Source of the DNA: Actinomycetota bacterium
Lineage (GTDB): Bacteria; Actinomycetota; Actinomycetes; Actinomycetales; Microbacteriaceae
Reading direction: 5' to 3'
NCBI GenBank assembly: GCA_020160915.1
Contig: JAIUPK010000003.1
Coordinates: 248,001 to 312,000, forward strand
DNA: 64,000 bases
Shown here: piece by piece, positions 44,348 through 52,640 of the stretch
Position numbering within the stretch: position 1 is the first letter of the stretch
How the letters are laid out: the number at the start of each line of letters is the position of its first letter
Made by a program: the position numbers and the translations under genes
Notes under the pieces: generated by a model
Seen by the model: only the letters and a program-made list of their open reading frames with translations
The model's database searches: none
Told to the model about the DNA's origin: nothing

Positions 44348-46081
44348 ATGGCTGGAACACGGATTCGACTACTGCGCGGGCTGATCGGTGGCCTCGCGCT
44401 TGCGGGCCTGCTCGTGCCATCGGTGATGGCGCCCGCCTCCTCCGCTGACGGCGCCCAAGCGATCTCCGGCAGCGACTTCCTGCCCGGCTACATCATCAGT
44501 GACGACGCGTTCTACGACAGCAGCGCCATGTCGGAGTCCGAGATCCAGACCTTCCTCGACGGCAAGATCGGCACCTGCGGCAATTCGAACTGCCTCAACA
44601 TCAAGCGCCTCGACACCTACGACCGACCCGCGGACGGAAGCATCTGTGCTGCGGTCACTGGCGCTGCCGGCGAACTGGTGTCAAGCGTCATCTTCAAGGT
44701 GCAGCGCGCCTGCGGAATCAGCGCCAAGGCGCTGCTGGTGCTCCTTCAGAAGGAGCAGTCCTTGGTCACTGCAACGGCGCCGAGCGACTTCAGGCTCTCG
44801 CGCGCAACCGGGTACGGCTGCCCTGACAGCGCCGGCGGCGGATGCGACGCGAAGTACTACGGGCTGTACAACCAGCTCTATGAGGCCGCTTGGCAACTCA
44901 AGCGCTACAGCACCCCCACCCCGTGGGGCCGCTACCAGCCGGGAACCCTCGAGATCCTTTACAACCCCAACACCGACTGCGGAACCCAGACGGTCACCAT
45001 CCGCAACAATGCGACCGCCGCTCTCTACAACTACACGCCCTACGTTCCGAACGCGGCAGCACTCGCGAACCTTCGCGGTGCCGGCGATGATTGCTCCGCC
45101 TACGGCAACCGCAACTTCTGGGTGTACTACAGCGACTGGTTCGGCGACCCCCTCGTCACCTATCCCCCGGGCGTGACGACCGATCGGATCGGCGGCAACG
45201 ACCGTTACGACGTATCGGTGGCCATCAGCCAGCAGAACTTCCCCAATCCAGTTGCCACCGTTTATGTCGCCACCGGCTCGAACTATCCGGATGCGCTCAC
45301 CGCCGCACCCGCTGCAGCCAAGGCCGGCGCGCCCCTGCTCCTCGTGCCCGCCAACTCCATACCCGATTCGGTACGGACCGAGATCCAGCGGCTGAGGCCA
45401 GCCGAGATCATCGTGGTGGGCGGACCGGCATCCGTTACTCCGGCAGTGTTCGATGCTCTCGCCCAACTGACGACCACCATCAGCCGTGACTCGGGATCCG
45501 ACCGCTACGAGGCCTCCCGCAATGTTGCGCTCCACGCGTTCAGCGCTGGCGCCGGTGTCGCTTACATCGCGACCGGTGAGACGTTCCCGGATGCGCTCTC
45601 CGCCAGCGCCGCTGCTGGATCCATCGGCGCACCGGTGATCCTGATCAACGGTCTGCTCACCACACTCGACTCGGCGACCGTGGACCTGATCAGTCAGCTC
45701 GGCGTGACGGACATCCGTATCGCGGGCGGGCCGGCGAGCGTGAGGCCCGAGCTTGAGGCCCAGATGTCGACGATCGCGGGAGTCACGAGCGTCAGGCGTC
45801 TGAGCGGCCCGGATCGCTTCTACGTCTCGGGCAACACCAACCGTGATGCATTCGCGTCGAGCAGTCGCGTCTACCTGGCATCAGGCTGGAACTACCCGGA
45901 CGCGCTGAGCGGCGCTGCTGTTGCCGGAGCGCAGCACGCCCCGCTCTACGTTATTCCGACGGACTGCATCCCGTCGTACGTCATCCAGGACATCATCTCG
46001 CTCGGCGCGACACGAATGACCGTGCTTGGTGGACCCGCCAGTGTCAGCCCTGGCGTGCTTCGTTTCGCCCAATGTCGGTAG
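44348..46081 (+). CDS. Secreted protein with cell-wall-binding repeats 2
   Basis: A 577-residue exported protein. The Sec signal peptide ends near residue 34 (MAPASSADG). An N-terminal domain (about 40-275) contains paired cysteines and ALLVLLQKEQSLVTATAPSD, which recalls a lysozyme/glucosaminidase-like fold often attached to these repeats. Three CW_binding_2 repeats (about 278-372, 373-470, 471-577) follow, each with a DRIGGNDRYD-like start and a GGPASV ending. Such repeats tether proteins to secondary wall polymers; here they may bind the glycan made by this locus. GTG 44339 is an alternative start. Confidence 0.88.
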   Translation: MAGTRIRLLRGLIGGLALAGLLVPSVMAPASSADGAQAISGSDFLPGYIISDDAFYDSSAMSESEIQTFLDGKIGTCGNSNCLNIKRLDTYDRPADGSICAAVTGAAGELVSSVIFKVQRACGISAKALLVLLQKEQSLVTATAPSDFRLSRATGYGCPDSAGGGCDAKYYGLYNQLYEAAWQLKRYSTPTPWGRYQPGTLEILYNPNTDCGTQTVTIRNNATAALYNYTPYVPNAAALANLRGAGDDCSAYGNRNFWVYYSDWFGDPLVTYPPGVTTDRIGGNDRYDVSVAISQQNFPNPVATVYVATGSNYPDALTAAPAAAKAGAPLLLVPANSIPDSVRTEIQRLRPAEIIVVGGPASVTPAVFDALAQLTTTISRDSGSDRYEASRNVALHAFSAGAGVAYIATGETFPDALSASAAAGSIGAPVILINGLLTTLDSATVDLISQLGVTDIRIAGGPASVRPELEAQMSTIAGVTSVRRLSGPDRFYVSGNTNRDAFASSSRVYLASGWNYPDALSGAAVAGAQHAPLYVIPTDCIPSYVIQDIISLGATRMTVLGGPASVSPGVLRFAQCR

Positions 46082-46097
46082 GCCCGGCGGTGCCGTC

Positions 46098-46937
46098 CTA
46101 GCGGTCGGCGGGAGGCCAGGGTTCGCGAGGGCTCCACCCGAGATCGCTGCTGATCGCCGTGATGTCGGCGCAACTGTAGCTGTCGACCTCGGGACCGATC
46201 ACGACGGCCTCGCGGGGCACCTGCGGCAGGGAATCCAGTAGATCCCGATTGCTGGTCGGGATGCCGCTGCCCACGTTGAGAACACGGAATCCCGCCGAGT
46301 CCGACTCCGCGGCTGACAGAATTGCTCGAGCCACGTCATCCACGTGCACGTAGTCGCGGACGAAGCCGTCAAGCCCGGTCAGGTGGGCAGGCGCCCCCGC
46401 GGATGCCGTCTGCAAGCGGGTCACGAGCGAGTCAGGCATCCCGGGGCCGTAGACATTGAACACCCGCAGAACATCGACCGCGACATCTCCAGCGGAGCTG
46501 GCGAGAACCTCCTCCGCCGTCAGCTTGGTCGTTGCATAGACACCCGTCGGGTCGGTCGAATCCTGCTCGGAGACTGGCCTGCGGCGACGATCCCCGTAGA
46601 CGGCAGCCGTGGAGATGAAGACGAGCCGCGCTACCTCGGCCGCCTGCGCGGCCGCGAGGATCGCGGCGGTGCCGCCGACGTTCACGCGTGCCGCGGTCGC
46701 CGGGTCGTTCTCGCATTCGCGCCCGACGATGGACGCCAAATGCACGATGGCCGCTGGCTTGATTGCGCTGATGGTCGCGAGCGTGGACTGTGGGTCGGTT
46801 ACGTCGAGACGCCTCTCGGGGTCGTCGCCCCGGGAGCCAGTCATAGCGAACATCGGTGTCCCGCTCGCACCGAGGCGCTGCAGCGCCCGGCCCAGCCTGC
46901 CACCGGAGCCGGTGACCAGGACCGGTCCCCGCGTCAT
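46098..46937 (-). CDS. NAD-dependent epimerase/dehydratase
   Basis: A 279-residue short SDR. The VTGSGGRLGRALQRL nucleotide motif, the ISTAAVYG catalytic region and YATTK (YxxxK) are present. It lacks residues that would fix a substrate; GalE-, RmlD- or WcaG-like activity on a nucleotide sugar is likely. It is encoded after the CapD-like gene with an ATGA overlap, so it may act on the keto product of that enzyme. Length is about 30 residues shorter than most epimerases. Confidence 0.82.
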   Translation of the reverse strand: MTRGPVLVTGSGGRLGRALQRLGASGTPMFAMTGSRGDDPERRLDVTDPQSTLATISAIKPAAIVHLASIVGRECENDPATAARVNVGGTAAILAAAQAAEVARLVFISTAAVYGDRRRRPVSEQDSTDPTGVYATTKLTAEEVLASSAGDVAVDVLRVFNVYGPGMPDSLVTRLQTASAGAPAHLTGLDGFVRDYVHVDDVARAILSAAESDSAGFRVLNVGSGIPTSNRDLLDSLPQVPREAVVIGPEVDSYSCADITAISSDLGWSPREPWPPADR

Positions 46938-48304
46938 TTGATCTCGAATCCCAGCTCTCGCAGCGCCTTCACCGCGTCGTCGTGAGATATCGAATAGGCG
47001 AGGGTGCGCTGCAGGAGGGACTCGATCGTCGCGATGAAGGCGGAGTGATCGAACTGCTTCTCGCCGCGAACGACGAAGATCTTCTGATTGGTCGTGCGAT
47101 CGACCCGATCCGGCTCGTAGCTGAGCTCTTCGAACATCTTCTCTCCGGGCCGCAGACCGGTGATCTCGATCGTCAGGGTCGGATCCACTGCGCGGATCAG
47201 ACTCTGGGCGAGGTCGAGGATGCGCACGGGTTCACCCATGTCGAGTACGAAGATCTCGCTGTCCTTGCCGAGGGCGGCCGACTGGATGATGAGCTGGCTG
47301 GCCTCATCGATGGTCATGAAGAACCGGGTCACTTCGGGATGGGTCACCGTGAGGGGCTCGCGCTTGGCGATCTGCGATCGGAAGATCTGCATGACGCTGC
47401 CGTTGCTCTCGATCACATTGCCGAACCGCACCGCGGTGAACCTCGTCGGTGACGCGGGGTCGGCAAGCGACTCCATGAGCATCTCGCCGATGCGCTTGGT
47501 GGAACCCATGACATTGACGGGATTGACGGCCTTGTCCGTGGACACGTAGACGAAGTTGCTCACCCCGTGCTCGATCGCCAGGCGCATCACATTGAGACTG
47601 CCCCACACATTGTTGTTGATCGCTTCGAGCGCGTTGCTCTGCATGAGGGGCACATGCTTGTAGGCGGCGGCGTGGAAGACGATGTCGGGGGCGAACTCGG
47701 AGAAGATCGCCTTCATGTGGGCCTGATTCTTGATGTCGGCGATGCGCAGCGCGACGTTCTCGCGGCCCGTCAGGGTCTGGCCGAGGTAGAACATGCCGTT
47801 CTCCCACCAGTCAACGCACAGCACCTCGGCGGCACCGGCGGCGACGATGTGCCTGGTGAGCCGAGACCCGATGGATCCAGCGCTTCCCGTGACGAGCACG
47901 CGCTTGCCCGCGAGGAACTTCTGCGAGACAACAACGTTGTGCTTGACCGGTTCGCGACCGACGAGATCCAGAACGTCGACGTCGGTGAGGTCGTTGATGT
48001 TGACCGTTTCCTTGGACAGGATGTCGTACGTTCGGGGCACGATCGCGATGTCCACGGCCGAGGAGTAGATCGAATTGATGAACTCTCGCACCTTCGCCGA
48101 GTTCGCCGTCGGAATGGCGAAGTACACCAGATCGATGGCGTGGGCCGCGACGACCTCGTTCACGTCGCCCAACGTGCCCAGCACCTCGTCGCTGGTCGAC
48201 CGATCGTCGAGGAAGCCGACAACGTCGCCGCCACGAGATCGGATGTCCTCGGCCAGCGAGATCCCTGCGGCGCCGTGACCGACTATCAGAATTCGCTCGC
48301 TCAA
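46934..48304 (-). CDS. CapD-like nucleotide-sugar dehydratase without TM helices
   Basis: A 456-residue polysaccharide biosynthesis protein. The N-terminal ~125 residues form a CoA_binding_3-like Rossmann domain. The C-terminal SDR domain (about 130-450) has VTGSAGSIGS, the FVYVSTDKAVNPVNVMGSTKR catalytic region and KHVPLMQSNALEAINNNVWG, as in UDP-GlcNAc 4,6-dehydratases (CapD, WbpM, PglF). The membrane helices of full-length family members are missing, so the enzyme should be soluble. It overlaps the genes on both sides by 4 nt. GC is lower than in the flanks. Confidence 0.88.
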   Translation of the reverse strand: MSERILIVGHGAAGISLAEDIRSRGGDVVGFLDDRSTSDEVLGTLGDVNEVVAAHAIDLVYFAIPTANSAKVREFINSIYSSAVDIAIVPRTYDILSKETVNINDLTDVDVLDLVGREPVKHNVVVSQKFLAGKRVLVTGSAGSIGSRLTRHIVAAGAAEVLCVDWWENGMFYLGQTLTGRENVALRIADIKNQAHMKAIFSEFAPDIVFHAAAYKHVPLMQSNALEAINNNVWGSLNVMRLAIEHGVSNFVYVSTDKAVNPVNVMGSTKRIGEMLMESLADPASPTRFTAVRFGNVIESNGSVMQIFRSQIAKREPLTVTHPEVTRFFMTIDEASQLIIQSAALGKDSEIFVLDMGEPVRILDLAQSLIRAVDPTLTIEITGLRPGEKMFEELSYEPDRVDRTTNQKIFVVRGEKQFDHSAFIATIESLLQRTLAYSISHDDAVKALRELGFEIK

Positions 48305-49503
48305 CGACGCACCTCCGGCGCTACATACGCACCACTGAGTACGGCATCCAGTGTCGGCAGCAGAATCGACGCTGCGCCAGATCGCATCGCGTACCTCTCA
48401 GCCCACCGGCGCCCCCGGCCAGCGATTGCGGCCAACTGCGTGGGATCGTCGAGCAGGCGCTTGAGGTTGCCGTAGACCTGATGATGTTTGGTTACGACCC
48501 AGCAGTCGTTGCTGTCCTTCGGGAGGTCAGTTTCGACACTTTCATCGGAACTCATCATCACGACGCAGCCTGCCGCTAGCGCCTCCACACCGAAAACCGC
48601 CGGGGAGAAACCGTAGAACTGGTTCAGCGCGATGTGTGCGCGCGCCAGTTCTTTCTTCACCACGGCATTGGTCACGCCAATGAGTTCGACGTACTCGAAC
48701 TCGTAACCCTCGTCGCGCAACTGTGCCACGGCCGCGCGAACCAAGGGAGTTCCCTTGATTACGGGCGAGGTGGTCGCGTGGACGACGACGAGGTGAGACA
48801 CGTCATCGAATTTGGCTGAGTTGGGCAGCGGCTCGTCGGAGAGGAAGTAGAGAAAGGGTTCGGTGCCTTTGGTCAGGTAGCTCAAGTGATCGACGGTGTT
48901 GCTGAACATGGCCGTCGCGTACCTGCTCGCCACCGCCGCAATCGCCCGCTTGGAATCGTCCCAAGCGACGGACTCGAATATCGGCCCGCGCTCGCCCATG
49001 TATGTGGAGATGTTGGGCATCCCTGTCTCCTTCTCCAGTTGGTGCATCAGCTTTATCGACCTAATGTCGGAGCCGCACCAGTAGCAGACGATCGGAACAG
49101 CCTTTCTGGCCAAATACGAGAACTCGAACTCTCGTTCGTCGAGCCCTGTCAAGAGGAAGCCGGTCGCTCCGACATAGATGAAGCCGGCGGCCTGGTTCAT
49201 GAGCCGACCTAGCAGAAGCGGACCCGCGATTATGCGCTCGGCCCATCTCCAACGCGAGCCCACGCTTGTCCTGAACCGATAGTCGTAGTTGGTTGCGTAG
49301 ACGAATTCCTCTGTGAAGTTGACCGAGTAGGAACCAGGAATGGCTCCCGACAGCTGGAGCACCATCGATGCACATTCATCGGGCCCAACGACCCAGGAGA
49401 TGGGATCCCGACTGAGCCGCCTACGAATCAGGCGATTGACGTTGTAGCTCGCGACCAGGAGGGCGCGCTGCAACATCGCCACGATGTGGGGGCGCAAATT
49501 CAT
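48301..49503 (-). CDS. Glycosyltransferase-like protein, family unclear (low GC)
   Basis: A 400-residue protein without signal peptide or TM helices apart from a hydrophobic stretch near residues 90-115. The C-terminal half looks like a GT-B nucleotide-binding domain: FSPAVFGVEALAAGCVVMMSS resembles the E-x7-E region. I recognise no family. The gene has GC near 50-55% in parts (47% in 49261-49320), well below its surroundings, so it may be transferred. ATG 49503 has GGAG 9 nt upstream. It overlaps the CapD-like gene. Confidence 0.7.
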   Translation of the reverse strand: MNLRPHIVAMLQRALLVASYNVNRLIRRRLSRDPISWVVGPDECASMVLQLSGAIPGSYSVNFTEEFVYATNYDYRFRTSVGSRWRWAERIIAGPLLLGRLMNQAAGFIYVGATGFLLTGLDEREFEFSYLARKAVPIVCYWCGSDIRSIKLMHQLEKETGMPNISTYMGERGPIFESVAWDDSKRAIAAVASRYATAMFSNTVDHLSYLTKGTEPFLYFLSDEPLPNSAKFDDVSHLVVVHATTSPVIKGTPLVRAAVAQLRDEGYEFEYVELIGVTNAVVKKELARAHIALNQFYGFSPAVFGVEALAAGCVVMMSSDESVETDLPKDSNDCWVVTKHHQVYGNLKRLLDDPTQLAAIAGRGRRWAERYAMRSGAASILLPTLDAVLSGAYVAPEVRR

Positions 49504-49539
49504 TGGTTCGTACTCCGTCGCTCATGGCTACTGCACTCC

Positions 49540-49545
49540 ATCCTA
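49540..49545 (-). promoter_or_regulatory. -10 for the glycosyltransferase-CapD-epimerase operon
   Basis: TAGGAT on the minus strand, 36 nt before ATG 49503, in the 90-nt gap after the ABC transporter gene. Confidence 0.4.
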
Positions 49546-49593
49546 GGACGGGCCCATTCGTGCTCAGTGGCGCACAACCTCGACCTGGGCCGA

Positions 49594-51372
49594 TCAGGTC
49601 AGTCCGGCAAGCGATGCCTGATGCGCGAAATCAGGGAATGTGGTCACGAGCTCGTCGAATGTGCCACAACCGGCCACTTCACCCTCCTGCATGAAGAAGA
49701 TGCGATCGGCGTGCCGAATCGTTGCCAACCGATGAGCGACGATGATCTTCGTCACGCCTCCGCCGATTGCGTCGAGGCCCGCCATGACGAGCGCCTCAGT
49801 ATTCGTGTCAAGTGCGCTCGTGGCCTCGTCGAGCACCAGGACGAGCGGGTCGCTGTAGAGAGCACGGGCGATTCCGAGGCGCTGGCGCTGACCCCCGGAC
49901 AGCGAGAGGCCGCGCTCTCCGACCCGGGCCTGGATGCCACCTTCGCGCGCAGAGACGAGCTCCCAGAGCTGCGCCTGCTCGAGAGCAGAGCGCACCCGGT
50001 CGGCATCGTAGCCATCGCCCCAGGTGAGGGCGACGTTCTGTGCGATCGTCGCGTCGAATAGCGCGACATCCTGCGGAACGTACCCGACACGGGATCGCCA
50101 GTCACTTCGCACCTCGGTCAACGAGACCCCATCGACCGAGATAGTTCCCTCGGTCGGCTCCAGCAGGCTGATCAGGAGGTCTACCATGGTCGACTTACCT
50201 GAACCGGATGCCCCCACGAACGCAACGGTGGAGCCGAATGGGATATCTAGAGACACGCCCTTCAGCGCAGCAGGGGCATCCGCGGAGTACTGGAACACGA
50301 CGTCATCCAGCACGATGCTCTTCGGGTTCGGCGGTACCGGCCCCGACGGTCGAGAGTTGACTTCAGCGCTGGACCGCTCGGTGTCCTCCAGTTCAGCCAG
50401 GACGCGCCGAGGATACTCGGAGATCGAGACCATGAGGGCGAGCACCGACTGAACGCGGATCACCGACGGCGCCATCCGGAATCCCGCGAGCGCGAAGAGC
50501 GCGACGGCTGCGATCGCCTGTTCGATACCGCCGATCAGGAAGCCCACACCACCGATGACGACGAACCCGACGATGAGACCCGACTCGAGTGCATACCGGG
50601 GCAGCTGTCCGAGGAAGTACATGTTGCCGCGCGCCCGGGCGCTGAGAGTGCGGGTCTCTGCAACGACATCGGCGACCTCGCTCTCCTTGTTGCGCAGCGA
50701 CACCTCTTTCATCGCGCCCACGATCTCGAGGACGAGGCGTGAGGCGCCGATCGTGTTGTGCACGTGCACCTCGCCGGCGGTACGCACGGGCCGGGCGATG
50801 CCGAAGAACAGAACCGACCCGAGAAGAAGCAGGTAGGCGAGCGTAGTGATAGCGAGGATCGGTTGCACGATCGCCAGGGTTCCGATGATCACGACGAGGC
50901 TCACGAATTCGCCGAGCAGCGTGGCGCCCGGCAGCACGAAGCTGTTGACCGTGGCGTCGACGCCAGTGTCGGCGAAACGCATGATCTCGGCGGAGTTCTT
51001 CTTCAGCCGGTCACGCCAGGGTGCGGTGATGTATGCCCGGAACAGGCGATCGCCGATCGCGACCTCGTATCGAGGGATGCGCCGAGTCGCCCACCACGTC
51101 ACCAGGACCGCCAGTGCCCCCTTGGCCACCATCAGCACGCAGATCACCAGGATGACCCACACGACCCCCACCGAGTCGAGGGTGCCGACGAGCGGGAGCG
51201 TCACCGCGGTACCCGACGCGACCGGGCCGATGACGGCGGCCAGAAGACCGAGTGCTCCAGCGTCGAAGATCGCGAGGGATGCGAGCAGCCAGGAGTAGAG
51301 GTTGAGGAACCGTGCCCCTCCGAGCGGGAAGACCGCGACGATGTCCCGGTACAGGGCCAGTACAGACCTCAC
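49594..51372 (-). CDS. ABC exporter, fused TM and ATPase (MsbA/PglK-like)
   Basis: A 592-residue half-transporter. Six TM helices lie in about residues 20-320, and the nucleotide-binding domain follows (about 355-590). It has Walker A in VAFVGASGSGKSTM, the signature LSLSGGQRQRLGIARAL, Walker B in VLVLDEATSALD and a later H-loop in IIVAHRLATI. The type resembles exporters of lipid-linked oligosaccharides or lipids. GTG 51372 is preferred because GGAGG lies 5 nt upstream; ATG 51384 is possible. The locus also encodes a Wzx-like flippase, so two export routes coexist. Confidence 0.92.
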   Translation of the reverse strand: MRSVLALYRDIVAVFPLGGARFLNLYSWLLASLAIFDAGALGLLAAVIGPVASGTAVTLPLVGTLDSVGVVWVILVICVLMVAKGALAVLVTWWATRRIPRYEVAIGDRLFRAYITAPWRDRLKKNSAEIMRFADTGVDATVNSFVLPGATLLGEFVSLVVIIGTLAIVQPILAITTLAYLLLLGSVLFFGIARPVRTAGEVHVHNTIGASRLVLEIVGAMKEVSLRNKESEVADVVAETRTLSARARGNMYFLGQLPRYALESGLIVGFVVIGGVGFLIGGIEQAIAAVALFALAGFRMAPSVIRVQSVLALMVSISEYPRRVLAELEDTERSSAEVNSRPSGPVPPNPKSIVLDDVVFQYSADAPAALKGVSLDIPFGSTVAFVGASGSGKSTMVDLLISLLEPTEGTISVDGVSLTEVRSDWRSRVGYVPQDVALFDATIAQNVALTWGDGYDADRVRSALEQAQLWELVSAREGGIQARVGERGLSLSGGQRQRLGIARALYSDPLVLVLDEATSALDTNTEALVMAGLDAIGGGVTKIIVAHRLATIRHADRIFFMQEGEVAGCGTFDELVTTFPDFAHQASLAGLT

Positions 51373-51440
51373 TTGAGCCTCCATTCGGCGAACCACGTGA
51401 GTCTACCCGGGCGGACCGGTGTGCCAGCCGAGCGTGGCCA

Positions 51441-51446
51441 TAGACT
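51441..51446 (+). promoter_or_regulatory. Leaderless -10 for the leader ORF at 51454
   Basis: TAGACT ends 7 nt before the ATG at 51454, in the 110-nt gap that separates the ABC and glycosyltransferase genes. Confidence 0.45.
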
Positions 51447-51453
51447 CGATGCC

Positions 51454-51486
51454 ATGTGTCGACAAGCCCCGGGACGATCGTGGTGA
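51454..51486 (+). CDS. Candidate leaderless 10-codon leader ORF
   Basis: ATG 51454 starts the 10-codon frame MCRQAPGRSW, whose TGA stop (51484-51486) overlaps GTG 51483 of the following glycosyltransferase as GTGA. The -10 TAGACT sits 7 nt upstream. Such an arrangement fits translational coupling. Translation is not proven. Confidence 0.35.
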   Translation: MCRQAPGRSW

Positions 51487-52640
51487 GCCAGCCAATGGAG
51501 CCCAAACGGATCCTCTGCGTCTCCTTCTCCCCCATCTACGCCGACTCCCGAGTACTGCGTCAGCTCGAGGTGCTGCGCCAGCGCGGCGAGGTGACCACGG
51601 TGGGATATGGGCCTGCTCCGGAGGGAGTGGCTCGTCACATTGAGGTGCCTGAGAAGGCGTCATCCCTGCCGGAGACTCCACTTGGTGTCGCGCGGCTGGC
51701 CCTTCACCTGCACAGCGCAGTCGAGCTGACCGCGCCGGGCGAGAAGGCCGTGCGCAAGGCAGTTGTCGAGTCGGGCCCCTACGACCTGGTCGTCGCCAAC
51801 GATGCCCGTGCACTGCCGCTGGCTTTCGCCGCAGCGGGGGACGTACCCGTGCTCGCCGACATGCACGAATGGGCGCCCGAGGAGCGTGCGACCGTGCTCA
51901 TCTGGCGTCTGCTCGTGGGGCCGTACATGGAACACCTCTGCTCGAAGTACCTGCCCCGTACCACGGCAGTGACCAGCGTGAGTTCCGGACTGGCAGGCCT
52001 CTACACCGAGCGATACGGCGTAGCCACCGAGATCGTGCGCAACGCAGCCGACTTCCAGAACCTCGCCCCGTCGCCGGTCGATCCGGCCGTGATCAAGCTC
52101 GTGCACAGCGGCACCGCCGATGCCGAGCGCAACATCATGGAACTGATCGAAGCCGTCGATCGGCTGGGCGAGCGGTTCAGCCTCGACCTCTACCTGCTCG
52201 AGGTTCCCGGCGGGCATCTGGATGTCATCCGCAAGAAGGCCGCCGTGACGCCGCGAGTGACGGTGCACCCGCCCGTGCCGCCGGAGACCCTGCCTCGCGT
52301 TCTGAACCAGTACGACCTGGGCGTCTTCCTCTACCCTCTGCGCACCTTGAGCCACCTGTATCACCTGCCGAACAAGTTCTTCGACTTCGTGCAGGCACGG
52401 CTCGGACTGGTGTTCTCGCCTGCCCCCGAGATCGATGCCCACCTCGCGCAGTACGGGCTCGGGCTCATCACCGCGGACACGAGTGCTGACGCGCTGGTCG
52501 ACGCCCTCAAGGACATCACCGTCGACGACGTCGTCGGTTTCAAGCAGGCGGCGGACCGCGCGGCTCGGGCACTCTCCAGCGAGCCGGACCGGGCGACCCA
52601 GGATGCCCTGGTCGCGCGACTGCTTGCTGGGCGTTCATGA
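51483..52640 (+). CDS. GT-B-type glycosyltransferase
   Basis: A 385-residue soluble glycosyltransferase-like protein. The N-terminal Rossmann part has ILCVSFSPIYADSRVLRQLE and DMHEWAPEE. The C-terminal part has IKLVHSGTADAERN and LPNKFFDFVQARLGL. It is a clear paralogue of the gene at 55200-56345 (shared SPVDP, LNQYDLG and LPNKFF segments). GTG 51483 overlaps the leader ORF stop; an alternative start is GTG 51456 or ATG 51495. It overlaps the next glycosyltransferase as ATGA. Donor and acceptor are unknown. Confidence 0.82.
   Translation: MSQPMEPKRILCVSFSPIYADSRVLRQLEVLRQRGEVTTVGYGPAPEGVARHIEVPEKASSLPETPLGVARLALHLHSAVELTAPGEKAVRKAVVESGPYDLVVANDARALPLAFAAAGDVPVLADMHEWAPEERATVLIWRLLVGPYMEHLCSKYLPRTTAVTSVSSGLAGLYTERYGVATEIVRNAADFQNLAPSPVDPAVIKLVHSGTADAERNIMELIEAVDRLGERFSLDLYLLEVPGGHLDVIRKKAAVTPRVTVHPPVPPETLPRVLNQYDLGVFLYPLRTLSHLYHLPNKFFDFVQARLGLVFSPAPEIDAHLAQYGLGLITADTSADALVDALKDITVDDVVGFKQAADRAARALSSEPDRATQDALVARLLAGRS

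Noticed and set aside
48301-49503. Assignment of the low-GC protein to a named glycosyltransferase family
   Set aside because: Only a general GT-B-like C-terminal pattern is visible; no donor-binding motif is certain.
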